Counted from the stretch's first letter, positions 41,842-51,599 are shown. The stretch: DNA of 52,641 nt from Bacteroidota bacterium (GCA_947496065.1 CANMBF010000018.1:1-52641), one strand, 5' to 3'. Notes: generated from the letters alone by a model not told the origin. Translations and numbers: made by a program.

Positions 41842-43692
41842 ATGCACCAGGCTTTGCAATTGTTTTTAAAGTTCATCAAACTACTGTTGCTCTATTTTAT
41901 AATATTTCAGCTTAGTAGGATCTATTTTGTACTTTACAATACGAATTTGTTTGAACAAAACAGTTTACAGGTTTATTTTGAAACGGCTTTTCATGGCTTT
42001 CGACTTGATTTATCGGCCAGTGCTTATTGTATAGGTGGGTTGCTGATTATTGAAGTTTTGCGACAAATTTTTAAACGCAAATTAATTGCTGTCCAAAAAA
42101 TATATTTAATATTCACCTTTACTTTAATACTTTTCATTACCATAGCAGATCCGGAATTGTTTCAAAAATGGGGCAATAAATTTAACAGTCAGGTATTGGT
42201 TTATATTACACATCCTATGGAAATGGCACTTTCGGCAGGTGCCACCAATTGGGCGAAAACGGCTTTGTACACAGTGGTTTTTCTTGTGTTTTTAGTTTTA
42301 TTTTATAAAACCATTTTAAAAGTATTAAATAAAAAGGCGGAATTTCATTACTTAAATACTCTTTGTTTGTTGCTCTACATGGGCCTCGATTTTGTATTAA
42401 TACGCGGCGGTTTAGGATTGGCAACTATTAGTCAGAGTGCGTCCATTTACTCCGATCAATCGGTAAAAAATGCTGCGGCCATCAATAGCTTTTGGAATGC
42501 GTTTTATTTTATTTTCACCAATTCCGATGTGATTTACAAACGCCATTTGTATTATTTGGAAGATGCCAATGCCGATCAATATTTTAAAGAACAATTGTCT
42601 GGTCCTGCGGATACGACCAAACTTTTTACAACCAATTGCCCCAATGTGATGGTGGTGATGCTAGAAAGTATTACGGCCAATGCGAGTTATTATTTTTCGA
42701 AAAATAACAAGCACACGCCGTATTTAGATAAAATTGCTAATGAGAATTTAAGTTTCATGCGCTGTTATGCCAGTGGCGATAGAACCGAGAAGGGGTTAGT
42801 AACTGTATTAAGCGGTTATCCTGCGCAGCCTTCTTCGAGTATCATTGTGTTTCCCGATAAAATGAGCAAGTTGCCTTCTATTAGCAAATCATTGCGTACC
42901 CAAGGGTATAAAAATTATTATTTCTATGGAGGCGATGCAGAATTTGCTTCGATGAAGGCGTATTTACTGGTGCAACAATTCGATTATATTTTCGATCGCG
43001 TAAGTTTTAAACCAGAAAACTTAACTAGCAAATGGGGCGCACACGATGAGCATTTGTATAACTTGGTATTGGAAAAATTAAGTGCAGAAAAAGGGCCTTT
43101 CTTCACCACCATTATGTCGCTAAGCAGTCATGAACCATTTGATGTGCCTTACCACAACAAGAAGATTGTTAACGATGAGTGGTATGGCTTTAAAAATTCA
43201 ATTGAGTATGCGGATGTATGCTTGTTTAATTTTTTAGAAAAATGCAAACAACAACCTTGGTATGCCAACACTGTTATCCTACTGGTCTCAGATCATGGCC
43301 ATGATATAGGTTTAAAGGATGTGCATTATTTTGGTCCTGAGAAATACCATATTCCAATGGTAATTACTGGTGGTGCTTTGAATCAAACATACCGCGGTGT
43401 GAAGTATGAACAAGTGGTTTCTCAAACCATCATACCGCAGTTAATTTTGTCGCAACTTGGTTTGCCTACGGCTGATTTTGATTGGCAAACAGGTTTTGAA
43501 CATAACATTGGATTTGCACAATACCACTATAACAATGGCTTTGGCAGAGTCAACAACACACAGCATGCGATGTTCGACAATGATACCCGCAAATGTTACG
43601 ACTACAGAGGACCAAAAGCCGATAGCTTAAACTTTCTAAACCAGGCCAAAGCATTCCAACAGGTATTGATAAAAGATTTTTTATCAAAATAG
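41842..43692 (+). CDS. LTA synthase-like sulfatase-fold membrane protein
   Basis: 616 residues: about five N-terminal membrane helices (to about residue 200), then an extracytoplasmic sulfatase/alkaline-phosphatase-fold domain. Domain motifs: NVMVVMLESITANASYYF (first metal ligand Glu), the likely nucleophile Thr in GDRTEKGLVTVLSGYP, and the distal metal site LLVSDHGHDIG. Gram-positive homologues polymerise glycerol phosphate; in Gram-negative Bacteroidota such proteins more likely transfer phosphoglycerol or phosphoethanolamine to lipids or glycans. A small membrane protein and a LytS/LytTR pair follow on the same strand. Confidence 0.87.
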   Translation: MHQALQLFLKFIKLLLLYFIIFQLSRIYFVLYNTNLFEQNSLQVYFETAFHGFRLDLSASAYCIGGLLIIEVLRQIFKRKLIAVQKIYLIFTFTLILFITIADPELFQKWGNKFNSQVLVYITHPMEMALSAGATNWAKTALYTVVFLVFLVLFYKTILKVLNKKAEFHYLNTLCLLLYMGLDFVLIRGGLGLATISQSASIYSDQSVKNAAAINSFWNAFYFIFTNSDVIYKRHLYYLEDANADQYFKEQLSGPADTTKLFTTNCPNVMVVMLESITANASYYFSKNNKHTPYLDKIANENLSFMRCYASGDRTEKGLVTVLSGYPAQPSSSIIVFPDKMSKLPSISKSLRTQGYKNYYFYGGDAEFASMKAYLLVQQFDYIFDRVSFKPENLTSKWGAHDEHLYNLVLEKLSAEKGPFFTTIMSLSSHEPFDVPYHNKKIVNDEWYGFKNSIEYADVCLFNFLEKCKQQPWYANTVILLVSDHGHDIGLKDVHYFGPEKYHIPMVITGGALNQTYRGVKYEQVVSQTIIPQLILSQLGLPTADFDWQTGFEHNIGFAQYHYNNGFGRVNNTQHAMFDNDTRKCYDYRGPKADSLNFLNQAKAFQQVLIKDFLSK

Positions 43693-43770
43693 AAAAATGC
43701 GTGTTACTTTTGAGCAAGGAAAAAACCGCGTAACTTTTTAAAAATAAAACCGTTCAATAGAAAAGTAAAG

Positions 43771-43992
43771 ATGACAATTGGAGATTTGCCAAATAAAAAA
43801 TGGTTTTCATGGAGTTTAGTTGCGATTTTGATTTTGGCGAATGTAGTTTCGTATCAGATGGCCAATCAATATTTCAAACAAGTGAATCCAAACATTACCG
43901 AAGAGGTAGTGAATAGTTCGAATTACTTGGGCAGTGGCAATAAGGTGATTGATTGGGCCCGCGATATTTTAAGATTCTTTAAAAACCCTTAA
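43771..43992 (+). CDS. Small single-pass membrane protein
   Basis: 73 residues with one membrane helix (WSLVAILILANVVSYQMA, about 13-30) and a short polar tail. No family recognised. It ends 3 bases before the GTG start of the sensor kinase gene, so it is probably translated from the same mRNA and could be an accessory of that sensor, which is inference. Confidence 0.6.
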   Translation: MTIGDLPNKKWFSWSLVAILILANVVSYQMANQYFKQVNPNITEEVVNSSNYLGSGNKVIDWARDILRFFKNP

Positions 43993-43995
43993 GCT

Positions 43996-45051
43996 GTGGT
44001 CAATCGTTTTTTTTCTGAACTCATTTCTGTTATCACAAGGTACAAGGTTTACCACCTTTTGTTTTGGATGTTATACATCGCTTTCTGGTCTTTTATTTTG
44101 CGCTCAGGCATTTCGTGGAAACAAGATTTTTTGAATGCCACCATCTTTATTTTCTTTCACATTGTGGTGTCGTATTTTAACAATTACTACTTGATAGAAT
44201 GGTTCTTATTTAAGCGCAAGTATTTAACTTTTTTATTAAGTCTCTCGCTTTCTATCATTTTGGTATGTTTTCCTTTGGCGGTCTCCACTTTTAGGTATTT
44301 GCCATTAATGGATGATAGTATCAATTCTATATGGAGCGTTGGTTTTTTTGTCACCAATTTTTTATTCATTCTGTTCACAGTATTGTTAACCACCTCTATA
44401 AAAATCTTTAGAAACTGGTATTTGAAAGAGCAATCGAACAAGGAACTACAAAAGTTAAACATTGAAAATGAATTGCGATTTTTAAAATCACAAATCAATC
44501 CCCATTTTCTATTCAATAATCTCAATAATTTATATGCCTTAACACTAAAGGGCTCAGACCTAGCGCCCGAGGCTGTTTTAAAACTTTCGAATATTCTGCG
44601 CTTTGGCCTTTACGACAGTCAGAAACAAAAGGTACCCATGGAGGATGATATCCAATTTGTGCGCGATTATATTGAATTGGAAAAATACCGTTTGGGCGAC
44701 CGCACCAATATACAATTGCATGTATACGGAAGTACCATTGGTAAAATGATAGAACCCTTTTTGTTCATTAATTTTATAGAGAATGCCTTTAAACATGGCG
44801 CTAATCCAACACTTGGGCAGTCGTTTATTGATATTACCTACAACATCGATGAGGTCGCAAAAACGATTACTTTTTCGGTTTCTAATAACAAGCCACGTTC
44901 GCTCAACAACCTCGAAAAAGACAAGGTGGGTGGCATTGGTCTGAAAAATGTGCAAACCCGTCTGAATATTTTGTACCCTGCCAAACATCAGCTTAAAATC
45001 GCTGACGAATTAGAAACATACACCATTACTTTAATATTACAAACCACATGA
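43996..45051 (+). CDS. LytS/YehU-type sensor histidine kinase
   Basis: 351 residues. Four membrane helices in the first 140 residues (for example HLLFWMLYIAFWSFIL and LTFLLSLSLSIILVCFPLAV), then a coiled-coil linker and the His_kinase domain with the phosphoacceptor in SQINPHFLFNNLNNLYAL. ATPase domain: PFLFINFIENAFKHG and GGIGLKNVQTRLNILYP. The start is GTG at 43996. Its stop overlaps the start of the response regulator by four bases (ATGA), so kinase and regulator are translationally coupled. Signal unknown. Confidence 0.9.
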   Translation: MVNRFFSELISVITRYKVYHLLFWMLYIAFWSFILRSGISWKQDFLNATIFIFFHIVVSYFNNYYLIEWFLFKRKYLTFLLSLSLSIILVCFPLAVSTFRYLPLMDDSINSIWSVGFFVTNFLFILFTVLLTTSIKIFRNWYLKEQSNKELQKLNIENELRFLKSQINPHFLFNNLNNLYALTLKGSDLAPEAVLKLSNILRFGLYDSQKQKVPMEDDIQFVRDYIELEKYRLGDRTNIQLHVYGSTIGKMIEPFLFINFIENAFKHGANPTLGQSFIDITYNIDEVAKTITFSVSNNKPRSLNNLEKDKVGGIGLKNVQTRLNILYPAKHQLKIADELETYTITLILQTT

Positions 45052-45767
45052 ACACCATTTTAAAAGTCATAGCTGTTGACGACGAACCCTTGGCCTTAGA
45101 AATCATAGAAGCCCACGTTAAGAAAACACCCAATTTAAAACTCATTGCCAAATGTGCCAATGCCATTGAAGCAGCTGAAGCCATACAGCACGAAAAACCA
45201 GATTTGATTTTTTGCGATATACATATGCCCGAAATCAGTGGGATTGATTTTATGAAGACCTTGCAAAACAGTGGCATATTGGTTGTGTTTACAACAGCTT
45301 ATGCAGAGTATGCGGTAGATGCCTTTACCCTCGATGCCTTGGATTATTTATTAAAGCCAGTGTCTTACGATCGATTTAAAAAATCGGTTGAAAGGGCCGA
45401 AGAATATTTTACATTTAAAAACAATGTAGAGCAACCCCATGCCGAAATGAATGTTGGGCATATGTTTGTGAAGGCCGATTCGAAAATGGTTAAAATCAAT
45501 TACGAAGACATTTGGTATGTAGAAGCTTTTGCTGATTACGTTAAAATTTACACGTCAGAAGAAAAGCGCATTGTTACGTTACAGACCATGAAAAACATGG
45601 AAACCAGTTTGCCTGCCGATAAATTTGCACGCGTGCATAGAAGTTATATTGTGGCGATTGATAAAGTAAAATCGATTGGTGCGCACGAAGTACAAATTGG
45701 TAATAAGAGCATTCCTTTGGGAAAAAATTACAAGGATGCCTTTGCACAGCGCATGCACATCAAATAA
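45048..45767 (+). CDS. LytTR-family response regulator
   Basis: 239 residues. N-terminal receiver domain: acidic pair AVDDEP, phosphoacceptor Asp in LIFCDIHMPEISG, Thr in VFTTAYAEYAVDAF and Lys in YLLKPVSYDRF. C-terminal LytTR DNA-binding domain (about 135-239): FVKADSKMVKINYEDIWYVEA, RIVTLQTMKNMETSLP and FARVHRSYIVAIDKV. Partner of the sensor kinase upstream through an ATGA overlap. Targets unknown. Confidence 0.93.
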   Translation: MNTILKVIAVDDEPLALEIIEAHVKKTPNLKLIAKCANAIEAAEAIQHEKPDLIFCDIHMPEISGIDFMKTLQNSGILVVFTTAYAEYAVDAFTLDALDYLLKPVSYDRFKKSVERAEEYFTFKNNVEQPHAEMNVGHMFVKADSKMVKINYEDIWYVEAFADYVKIYTSEEKRIVTLQTMKNMETSLPADKFARVHRSYIVAIDKVKSIGAHEVQIGNKSIPLGKNYKDAFAQRMHIK

Positions 45768-45813
45768 AACTTTTAGTTGTTGCGAAAACTAAGGTAAATA
45801 AGCTTTAAATATT

Positions 45814-45821
45814 TACTTTTG
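45814..45821 (+). promoter_or_regulatory. -7 box, leaderless configuration
   Basis: TACTTTTG ends 4 nt before ATG 45826. Confidence 0.6.
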
Positions 45822-45825
45822 CAGC

Positions 45826-46665
45826 ATGTTATCCATTTTTCCTTCGGAGGTTTCTGTGCATCAGATTCATCAATATTTATTGGGCAGTGTTGGTCCGAGG
45901 CCGATCTGTTTTGCTAGTACCATTGATAAAGAGGGCAATAGGAATTTAGCGCCGTTTAGTTATTTCAATGTCTTCAGTGCCAATCCACCCATTGCGGTGT
46001 TTTCGCCAGCGCGAAGTGGCAGAACAGGTGCGAATAAACACACCTATGAAAATGTGAAGGAAGTACCCGAAGTGGTTATCAATGTGGTGACGTATGACAT
46101 GGTGCATCAAATGAGTTTGGCCAGTTCGCACTTTGACAAAGGGGTCGATGAATTTATAAAATCAGGATTTACACCCATTGCTTCCGACCTGGTAAAACCG
46201 GCAAGGGTAAAAGAAAGTCCAGTTCAAATGGAGTGCATCGTTAAACAAGTGATGGAGCTGGGAGAGGGTGGTGGCGCAGGCAATTTAATTATTTGTGAGG
46301 TTGTAAAAATGCATATTAACGAAGCCTTTATCAATGAGAACGGTGCCATTGATCAACAAAAAATAGATTTGGTAGCCCGCATGGGTGGCAATTGGTATTG
46401 CAGAGCGCATGGCGATGCTTTGTTCGAAGTGTCCAAACCACTCACCACCATTGGTATTGGCGTTGATGCACTGCCAGCACATATTCGTTTAAGCGAGCAT
46501 TTAAATGGCAATGAATTGGGCATGTTAGGCAATTTAGAGCATTTGCCTACTGAAGCTGAAAAAGCAGAAGCCAAACAATCTTTGGGTGGGGCTGACGCTT
46601 TTCAAACAGCAAAAGAATTACTTAAAAAAGGACAGTCGGCGGGCGCTTTGGCCCTGTTGTGGTAA
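45826..46665 (+). CDS. Flavin reductase-like (FMN-binding split barrel) protein
   Basis: 279 residues. The N-terminal about 200 residues form a flavoredoxin/flavin-reductase domain: GPRPICFASTIDKEGNRNLA, PFSYFNVFSANPPIAVF and SFASSHF-like ASSHFDKGVDEF. The C-terminal 70 residues (RLSEHLNGNELGMLGNLEHL onward) are helical and specific to a Bacteroidota subgroup. It probably binds FMN; the electron partner is unknown. Monocistronic. Confidence 0.85.
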   Translation: MLSIFPSEVSVHQIHQYLLGSVGPRPICFASTIDKEGNRNLAPFSYFNVFSANPPIAVFSPARSGRTGANKHTYENVKEVPEVVINVVTYDMVHQMSLASSHFDKGVDEFIKSGFTPIASDLVKPARVKESPVQMECIVKQVMELGEGGGAGNLIICEVVKMHINEAFINENGAIDQQKIDLVARMGGNWYCRAHGDALFEVSKPLTTIGIGVDALPAHIRLSEHLNGNELGMLGNLEHLPTEAEKAEAKQSLGGADAFQTAKELLKKGQSAGALALLW

Positions 46666-46716
46666 AAATTATATCAAAATAGAACTTAATAATAACAATA
46701 TTAGGAAAATACCTGT

Positions 46717-46724
46717 TATTTTTG
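46717..46724 (+). promoter_or_regulatory. -7 promoter box of the Nfu gene
   Basis: TATTTTTG, 22 nt before ATG 46747. Confidence 0.6.
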
Positions 46725-46746
46725 CAGTTAGAATTATTCTAAACCA

Positions 46747-47310
46747 ATGAGCGATTTTATAACCATCTATGCCGAAGCTACTCCCAACCCAGACAGTATG
46801 AAGTTTGTAGTTAGCAAAATGATTTTGCCTAACGACAGTGCCGATTACCGTACCCTCGATAAAGCAGAAGGCAATTCTCCACTAGCGGTCGCTATTTTCA
46901 AAGAATACCCTTTCGCCAATGGCGTTTTTATCATGAATAATTTTGTTTCTGTTACCAAATTGCCAGATGTGGCTTGGTCGGATTACATTACCCCAATGCG
47001 CGAATTCATTAAAGTGTATATCGAAGCGGGCAATGAAATTATCAGTGCTAACAAAACCTTAAGCACCGAAGAGGAAAGCGAAATAGAAGCCAAAATTAAA
47101 AAATTGTTAGACGACCATGTAAAGCCAGCTGTTGAAATGGACGGTGGTGCAATTACTTTTAAATCTTTTAAAGAAGGCGTGGTAACCGTTGTGATGAAAG
47201 GAAGCTGTAGCGGTTGCCCTTCTTCTACCTTTACCCTAAAATCAGGCATTGAAAATTTACTTAAACGCATGGTGCCTCAAGTTGAAGCAGTTGAGGCAGA
47301 GGCTGAATAA
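46747..47310 (+). CDS. NifU/Nfu-type Fe-S cluster scaffold protein
   Basis: 187 residues. An N-terminal Nfu-N domain (about 5-90; EATPNPDSMKFVVSK, FPFANGVF-like YPFANGVFIM) is joined by a linker to the C-terminal NifU domain with VEMDGGAITFKSF and the cluster-binding pair in GSCSGCPSS. It carries Fe-S clusters to target enzymes. The sequence is complete, with both cysteines of CxxC present. A lipoprotein gene follows on the same strand after 35 or 95 bases, depending on its start. Confidence 0.93.
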   Translation: MSDFITIYAEATPNPDSMKFVVSKMILPNDSADYRTLDKAEGNSPLAVAIFKEYPFANGVFIMNNFVSVTKLPDVAWSDYITPMREFIKVYIEAGNEIISANKTLSTEEESEIEAKIKKLLDDHVKPAVEMDGGAITFKSFKEGVVTVVMKGSCSGCPSSTFTLKSGIENLLKRMVPQVEAVEAEAE

Positions 47311-47405
47311 TTTTAAAAAATAACAAAACTCACAATAATATCAATATGAGCGAAACTAAGCATTCCGTTAAGAACGGATCAACAAAATCTAAAACCATTG
47401 CCGGT

Positions 47406-47894
47406 ATGAAATTTTTACTAGCACTTTCTATCCTTTTTGTGTTCGTTGGTTGCAAAAAATCACAAGACTGCGATGGCACCGTACAACAAGGTGAATCAGT
47501 ATTTATTCCAATTACCTTCATTGGTTTTGCACCACAAGAAATTGATGGTATACAAGTGACCAGAATTAACAATAGCAACACTAGCTTGAAGGACAATTTT
47601 ACATTAAATAAAATTCTATGGTCTTATTCTTCTCATAGCGACCAAGAGCATATTACCGACAGAGCACAAAGCGGTTCTTTTGATAGCTACGGTAGCTATT
47701 TTGATAACAGTACCCTTATTTTTAAATGGGACACTGGTGCAGATACCCTTTCTAATTTCATCGTTAGAAAATCAAAAGTAAATTCTACCAGCGAATGCCA
47801 CAAAGACGATCCAAACGTTAAAATCGACCAAGTTACTTATTTCCACAAAGGTAAACTGGTACCTATGGGCACTAACATTACTGTCTACAAATAA
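47406..47894 (+). CDS. Hypothetical lipoprotein
   Basis: 162 residues from ATG 47406; the frame is open from ATG 47346, which would add 20 polar residues before the signal. I choose 47406 because MKFLLALSILFVFVGC is a compact lipoprotein signal with lipobox FVGC. The mature part (KKSQDCDGTVQQ onward) is beta-rich, with a pair of cysteines besides the lipidated one; no domain recognised. A strong terminator follows. If the earlier start is used, the protein has 182 residues and a long n-region. Confidence 0.68.
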   Translation: MKFLLALSILFVFVGCKKSQDCDGTVQQGESVFIPITFIGFAPQEIDGIQVTRINNSNTSLKDNFTLNKILWSYSSHSDQEHITDRAQSGSFDSYGSYFDNSTLIFKWDTGADTLSNFIVRKSKVNSTSECHKDDPNVKIDQVTYFHKGKLVPMGTNITVYK

Positions 47895-47913
47895 GCAATT
47901 AAAAACAATATTG

Positions 47914-47951
47914 AAAAAAACCTCCTGATAATTTTATCAGGAGGTTTTTTT
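47914..47951. terminator. Bidirectional terminator
   Basis: CCTCCTGATAA, loop TT, TTATCAGGAGG: perfect 11-bp stem flanked by a seven-base A-run and T-run. It serves the lipoprotein gene and the convergent ABC gene. Confidence 0.92.
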
Positions 47952-47996
47952 ATGCATATGAAATAGAATGCTTTGGTTAAATAGGTAACTTAAATT

Positions 47997-49751
47997 TTAA
48001 AGACTCGTTAGCTTGCGTTCACCTATCTGTTGTCTCCACATCGCGTAATACAAGCCCTTTTCGTTTAAGAGGTCTTGGTGCTTGCCCGATTCAATGATTT
48101 GCCCTTGTTCTAAAACATAAATCTTATCGGCATGCATAATGGTGCTTAAACGGTGGGCAATCATAATGGTGATGGCTTTCTTGTCCATGTTAATGCCGCG
48201 AATGGTTTGGGTAATCTCTTCTTCGGTTATACTATCCAAGGCCGAAGTGGCCTCATCGAATACCAGTAGGTTAGGTTTGCGCAACAAGGCACGGGCTATT
48301 GAGAGTCTTTGTTTTTCGCCACCACTTACCTTCACACCACCCTCGCCAATCATTGAGTTAATGCCGTTCGTCGCACGGTCTAATAATTTTTGACAGCTGG
48401 CTTTTTGCAATACATCTAAGATGTCTTCATCGCTGGCCTTAGGGTTTACAAATAATAAATTTTCTTTAATGGTACCCGAAAACAATTGGGTGTCTTGGGT
48501 GACAAATCCAATTTGCTCGCGTAATTCATCCAAATCAATGTCTTTGCCATCAATGTTGTCGTATAATAATTTACCTTCTTTGGGTTGGTATAAACCTACC
48601 AGTAATTTTACCAGTGTGGTTTTACCCGAGCCCGAAGGCCCAACAAAGGCAATGGTTTCGCCCTTATTAATTTTGAAATTAATATTCGCCAAGGCAGGGG
48701 TGCTCGCACTCTGGTGTTGGAAACTGACATTCTGAAATTCGAAATTTTCGAGGTTTTTTAATACCTGCGGTTTGCTTGGCTTATATTCAATAGGCGTATC
48801 CATTAAGCGCTTGAAATTATCTAAGGATACTTCAGCTTCTCTGTGAATTAAAATGATATTGCCCAATTCCTGCAAGGGATTGAACAGGATAAAAGAATAA
48901 AACAGGAAGGTAAAATATTGACCAGGACTCAAAGTATTTTGAAAAATTAAAATCAATAAAATAACAATCATGATACTGCGTGTAAGTTGCAACGCGGTAC
49001 CTTGTAAAAAATTTAAACTTCGGATGTATTTGACTTTCTTCAATTCCAAGTCCAATATTTTATAAGTGGTATTGTTTAAACGCTCTATTTCTTGGTTGGC
49101 CAAGCCCAAACTTTTAACCAATTCAATGTTGCGCAAACTTTCGGTGGTGCTGCCTGCCAAAGCGGTCGTTTCGCCCACAATTTTCTTTTGCATGACCTTT
49201 ATTTTCTTGCTCAATACCGAACTGATAAAGCCAATTAAAATAATAGCACTCACATACACCAAGCTTACTTTGACACTCACACTTAAAGTAAAAATCATCA
49301 CAAACACAATGCCTACCACCGAGGTAAACAAGATGCCAATGAACGAGGTAATTAAACGCTCAGAATCGGTTCTTACTTTTTGAAGAATCGAAAGGGTTTC
49401 GCCACTGCGTTGGTCTTCGAAGGTTTGAAAAGGTAGCTCGAGCGAGTGTTTTAAACCATCGGCAAAAAGTTGTGCGCCTAGTTTTTGAACAATCACATTG
49501 GTGTAATAATCTTGAAAGTTTTTGGCGATTCTTGAGACCATCGCAACACCTACCGATAAACCCACTAAAAACAAGGCGTGGTTGATGTATTGTTGTTGTG
49601 TTAATTGCCCTCTTTTGTTAATGATTTCATCTACGATTCTTCCAACTATTTGTGGATCTAAAAGCGAAAAAAATTGGTTAACGGTGGCAAGAAACAATGC
49701 CAGAAAAACGTATTTGATGTTAAAACGTAAGTATTTAAAAAGAATTTGCAT
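47997..49751 (-). CDS. ABC exporter (permease fused to ATPase)
   Basis: 584-residue half-transporter. Six membrane helices in the first 300 residues. The nucleotide-binding domain is intact: Walker A GPSGSGKTTL, Q-loop IGFVTQD, signature VSGGEKQRLS, Walker B LLVFDEATSALD and H-loop IAHRLST. Substrate cannot be read from the sequence. Monocistronic, with a -7 box 15 nt upstream. Distinct from the exporter at 16043-17884. Confidence 0.92.
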   Translation of the reverse strand: MQILFKYLRFNIKYVFLALFLATVNQFFSLLDPQIVGRIVDEIINKRGQLTQQQYINHALFLVGLSVGVAMVSRIAKNFQDYYTNVIVQKLGAQLFADGLKHSLELPFQTFEDQRSGETLSILQKVRTDSERLITSFIGILFTSVVGIVFVMIFTLSVSVKVSLVYVSAIILIGFISSVLSKKIKVMQKKIVGETTALAGSTTESLRNIELVKSLGLANQEIERLNNTTYKILDLELKKVKYIRSLNFLQGTALQLTRSIMIVILLILIFQNTLSPGQYFTFLFYSFILFNPLQELGNIILIHREAEVSLDNFKRLMDTPIEYKPSKPQVLKNLENFEFQNVSFQHQSASTPALANINFKINKGETIAFVGPSGSGKTTLVKLLVGLYQPKEGKLLYDNIDGKDIDLDELREQIGFVTQDTQLFSGTIKENLLFVNPKASDEDILDVLQKASCQKLLDRATNGINSMIGEGGVKVSGGEKQRLSIARALLRKPNLLVFDEATSALDSITEEEITQTIRGINMDKKAITIMIAHRLSTIMHADKIYVLEQGQIIESGKHQDLLNEKGLYYAMWRQQIGERKLTSL

Positions 49752-49766
49752 TGTATATTAGTGCTG

Positions 49767-49774
49767 CAAATATA
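49767..49774 (-). promoter_or_regulatory. -7 promoter box of the second ABC exporter
   Basis: Minus-strand TATATTTG, 15 nt before ATG 49751. Confidence 0.6.
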
Positions 49775-49870
49775 AGGTGCACCCAATTAAAAAAAGGCAG
49801 AATTTATTCGCAAAACAAGAATGCGCTTATAGAGAAAAACGATAATTTTTATTGATACTATCAATAGCGT

Positions 49871-51562
49871 TTAAAACGCCAAGACAGCTTCTACTTTTGC
49901 TAACAAGGCATCGATCTCTGCATGGTTTTTTTGCAACACCGCTTTGGCTTCTGCAGCCAAGGCTTGTGCCTTGTCAGTAGTGCTTAAACCTTTGGCGTTT
50001 ACCATCACATTGAAATACGCACCGCGCACCGCTGTTTTAATGCATAACAAACCAACTGCTGCATCGGTTACACTGTTCGGATTGCCATGCTCTACCATGT
50101 ATTGTAAAAGTGGAATGCAATTGTAAGCCACTTTCATGGTTCTCAAAGGCACTTCGGTGGCATAAATAGAAGCATTTTCGATGGCTGCTTTTCTCAATTC
50201 TTTTTCATCCCCATTGTCTTTCGGCATGGCGAAGGCATTCATAATGGCATTGAAAGAATTCGTATCCTCATCAATTAAAAACAACAACTCATCTTTAAGC
50301 GCCTGACCTTTATCGGCCCAATCAGAAAATTCTTTGGTACGCGCTTCCCAACCTCTTTTATCGGCACTCAAATTGGCCACCATGGTACCCAAGCTTATAC
50401 CCAATGCGCCACACAAAGCACTTACCGAGCCACCACCTGGGGCAGGACTCTCGCTCGCTGTTTCGTTGGCAAAGGCTGTGATGGTCATGTCCACCAAACG
50501 TTTGTTGCTTTTATGTTCTAAGACATATTCTATGATGCGTTCTTGCGGATTGAAAGCACCCAATTGGTTTAAGCCCATGGATTGTATGGCAATGTCAATT
50601 AATTCTACATTGCTTACGCCTGTGCTTCTGCCTTGTTTGTTTAAATAATAACGACCAGCATCTAACAAAGGTCCCAACGGCACAAGGCCCACCAACTCGC
50701 TGCCCGTAATGCGCACACCGCGCTCATCGCCTTTTTTACAAACCTCATCAAAGGCTTGGTGCACCGAGGTAATTTTGTAATTGGTAAGGTTCATGCTGAT
50801 TTGCGCCATGCCATATTCTTCGATGTACCAACCAATGGCTTTTACTGCTTTTAAAGTACCCGGTATTCTTACATCTTCGCCATTGGCATCTTTTACAATC
50901 TTGCCTGTTATAGGATTGCCTTCGCGTTTTACACGGCCCGCTTCTCTTACATCGAACGCAATGCGGTTGGCAATGCGGGTCGATTTGGTGTTCAAATTAA
51001 TGTTGTATGCAATTAAGAAATCTCTTGCACCTATTACAGTAGCGCCATGTTTCAAAGGCAATTCCGCAGGACCGTAATCGGGTTGCCACTCGGGCAAGGT
51101 TATTTTTTTTGCAAAGCCTTCGTATTCGCCCGCTCTGATAACAGATAAGTTAGAACGCTCTTTGTTCACTTGCGCTTCTTCGTATAAATAAACAGGAATG
51201 GCTAATTCAGTGCCTACGCGTTCTGCTAATTTAATGGCCCATGCCGCGCAATCGGCCATGCTAATGCCGCTGACAGGTACAAGCGGACAAACATCGGTAG
51301 CGCCCATGCGTGGATGCTCGCCTTTGTGGGTGCGCATGTCGATTAACTCTGCGGCTTTTTGTATGCCAAGAAAAGCAGCATCTACCACTTGTTGTGGTTC
51401 GCCAGCAAAGGTCACAACGGTTCTATTGGTGGCCTTGCCCATGTCTACGTGTAAGAGCATAACGCCTTCAACACTTTCTATGGCATTGGTAATTTGTTTG
51501 ATAATATGGGGGTCATTGCCTTCACTGAAATTAGGCACACATTCGATGATTTGCTTTAACAT
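49871..51562 (-). CDS. ftcD: Bifunctional glutamate formimidoyltransferase/formimidoyl-THF cyclodeaminase
   Basis: Last steps of one histidine-degradation route: moves the formimidoyl group from formimidoyl-glutamate to tetrahydrofolate, then releases ammonia. 563 residues. Transferase domain (about 1-320): CVPNFSEGND, and the active-site region HKGEHPRMGATDVCPLV with the catalytic His. Cyclodeaminase domain (about 350-563): ASESPAPGGGSVSALCGALG and DEDTNSFNAIM. The full-length fusion is as in vertebrate FTCD and many Bacteroidota. The hut genes are not nearby; a degenerate ureohydrolase at 27898 might belong to the same pathway. -7 box 5 nt before the ATG. Confidence 0.94.
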   Translation of the reverse strand: MLKQIIECVPNFSEGNDPHIIKQITNAIESVEGVMLLHVDMGKATNRTVVTFAGEPQQVVDAAFLGIQKAAELIDMRTHKGEHPRMGATDVCPLVPVSGISMADCAAWAIKLAERVGTELAIPVYLYEEAQVNKERSNLSVIRAGEYEGFAKKITLPEWQPDYGPAELPLKHGATVIGARDFLIAYNINLNTKSTRIANRIAFDVREAGRVKREGNPITGKIVKDANGEDVRIPGTLKAVKAIGWYIEEYGMAQISMNLTNYKITSVHQAFDEVCKKGDERGVRITGSELVGLVPLGPLLDAGRYYLNKQGRSTGVSNVELIDIAIQSMGLNQLGAFNPQERIIEYVLEHKSNKRLVDMTITAFANETASESPAPGGGSVSALCGALGISLGTMVANLSADKRGWEARTKEFSDWADKGQALKDELLFLIDEDTNSFNAIMNAFAMPKDNGDEKELRKAAIENASIYATEVPLRTMKVAYNCIPLLQYMVEHGNPNSVTDAAVGLLCIKTAVRGAYFNVMVNAKGLSTTDKAQALAAEAKAVLQKNHAEIDALLAKVEAVLAF

Positions 51563-51567
51563 ATCGG

Positions 51568-51575
51568 CAAAAATA
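51568..51575 (-). promoter_or_regulatory. -7 box of ftcD, leaderless configuration
   Basis: Minus-strand TATTTTTG ends 5 nt before the ftcD ATG. Confidence 0.6.
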
Positions 51576-51599
51576 ATTCTAAAATGTATGTAACCACAA

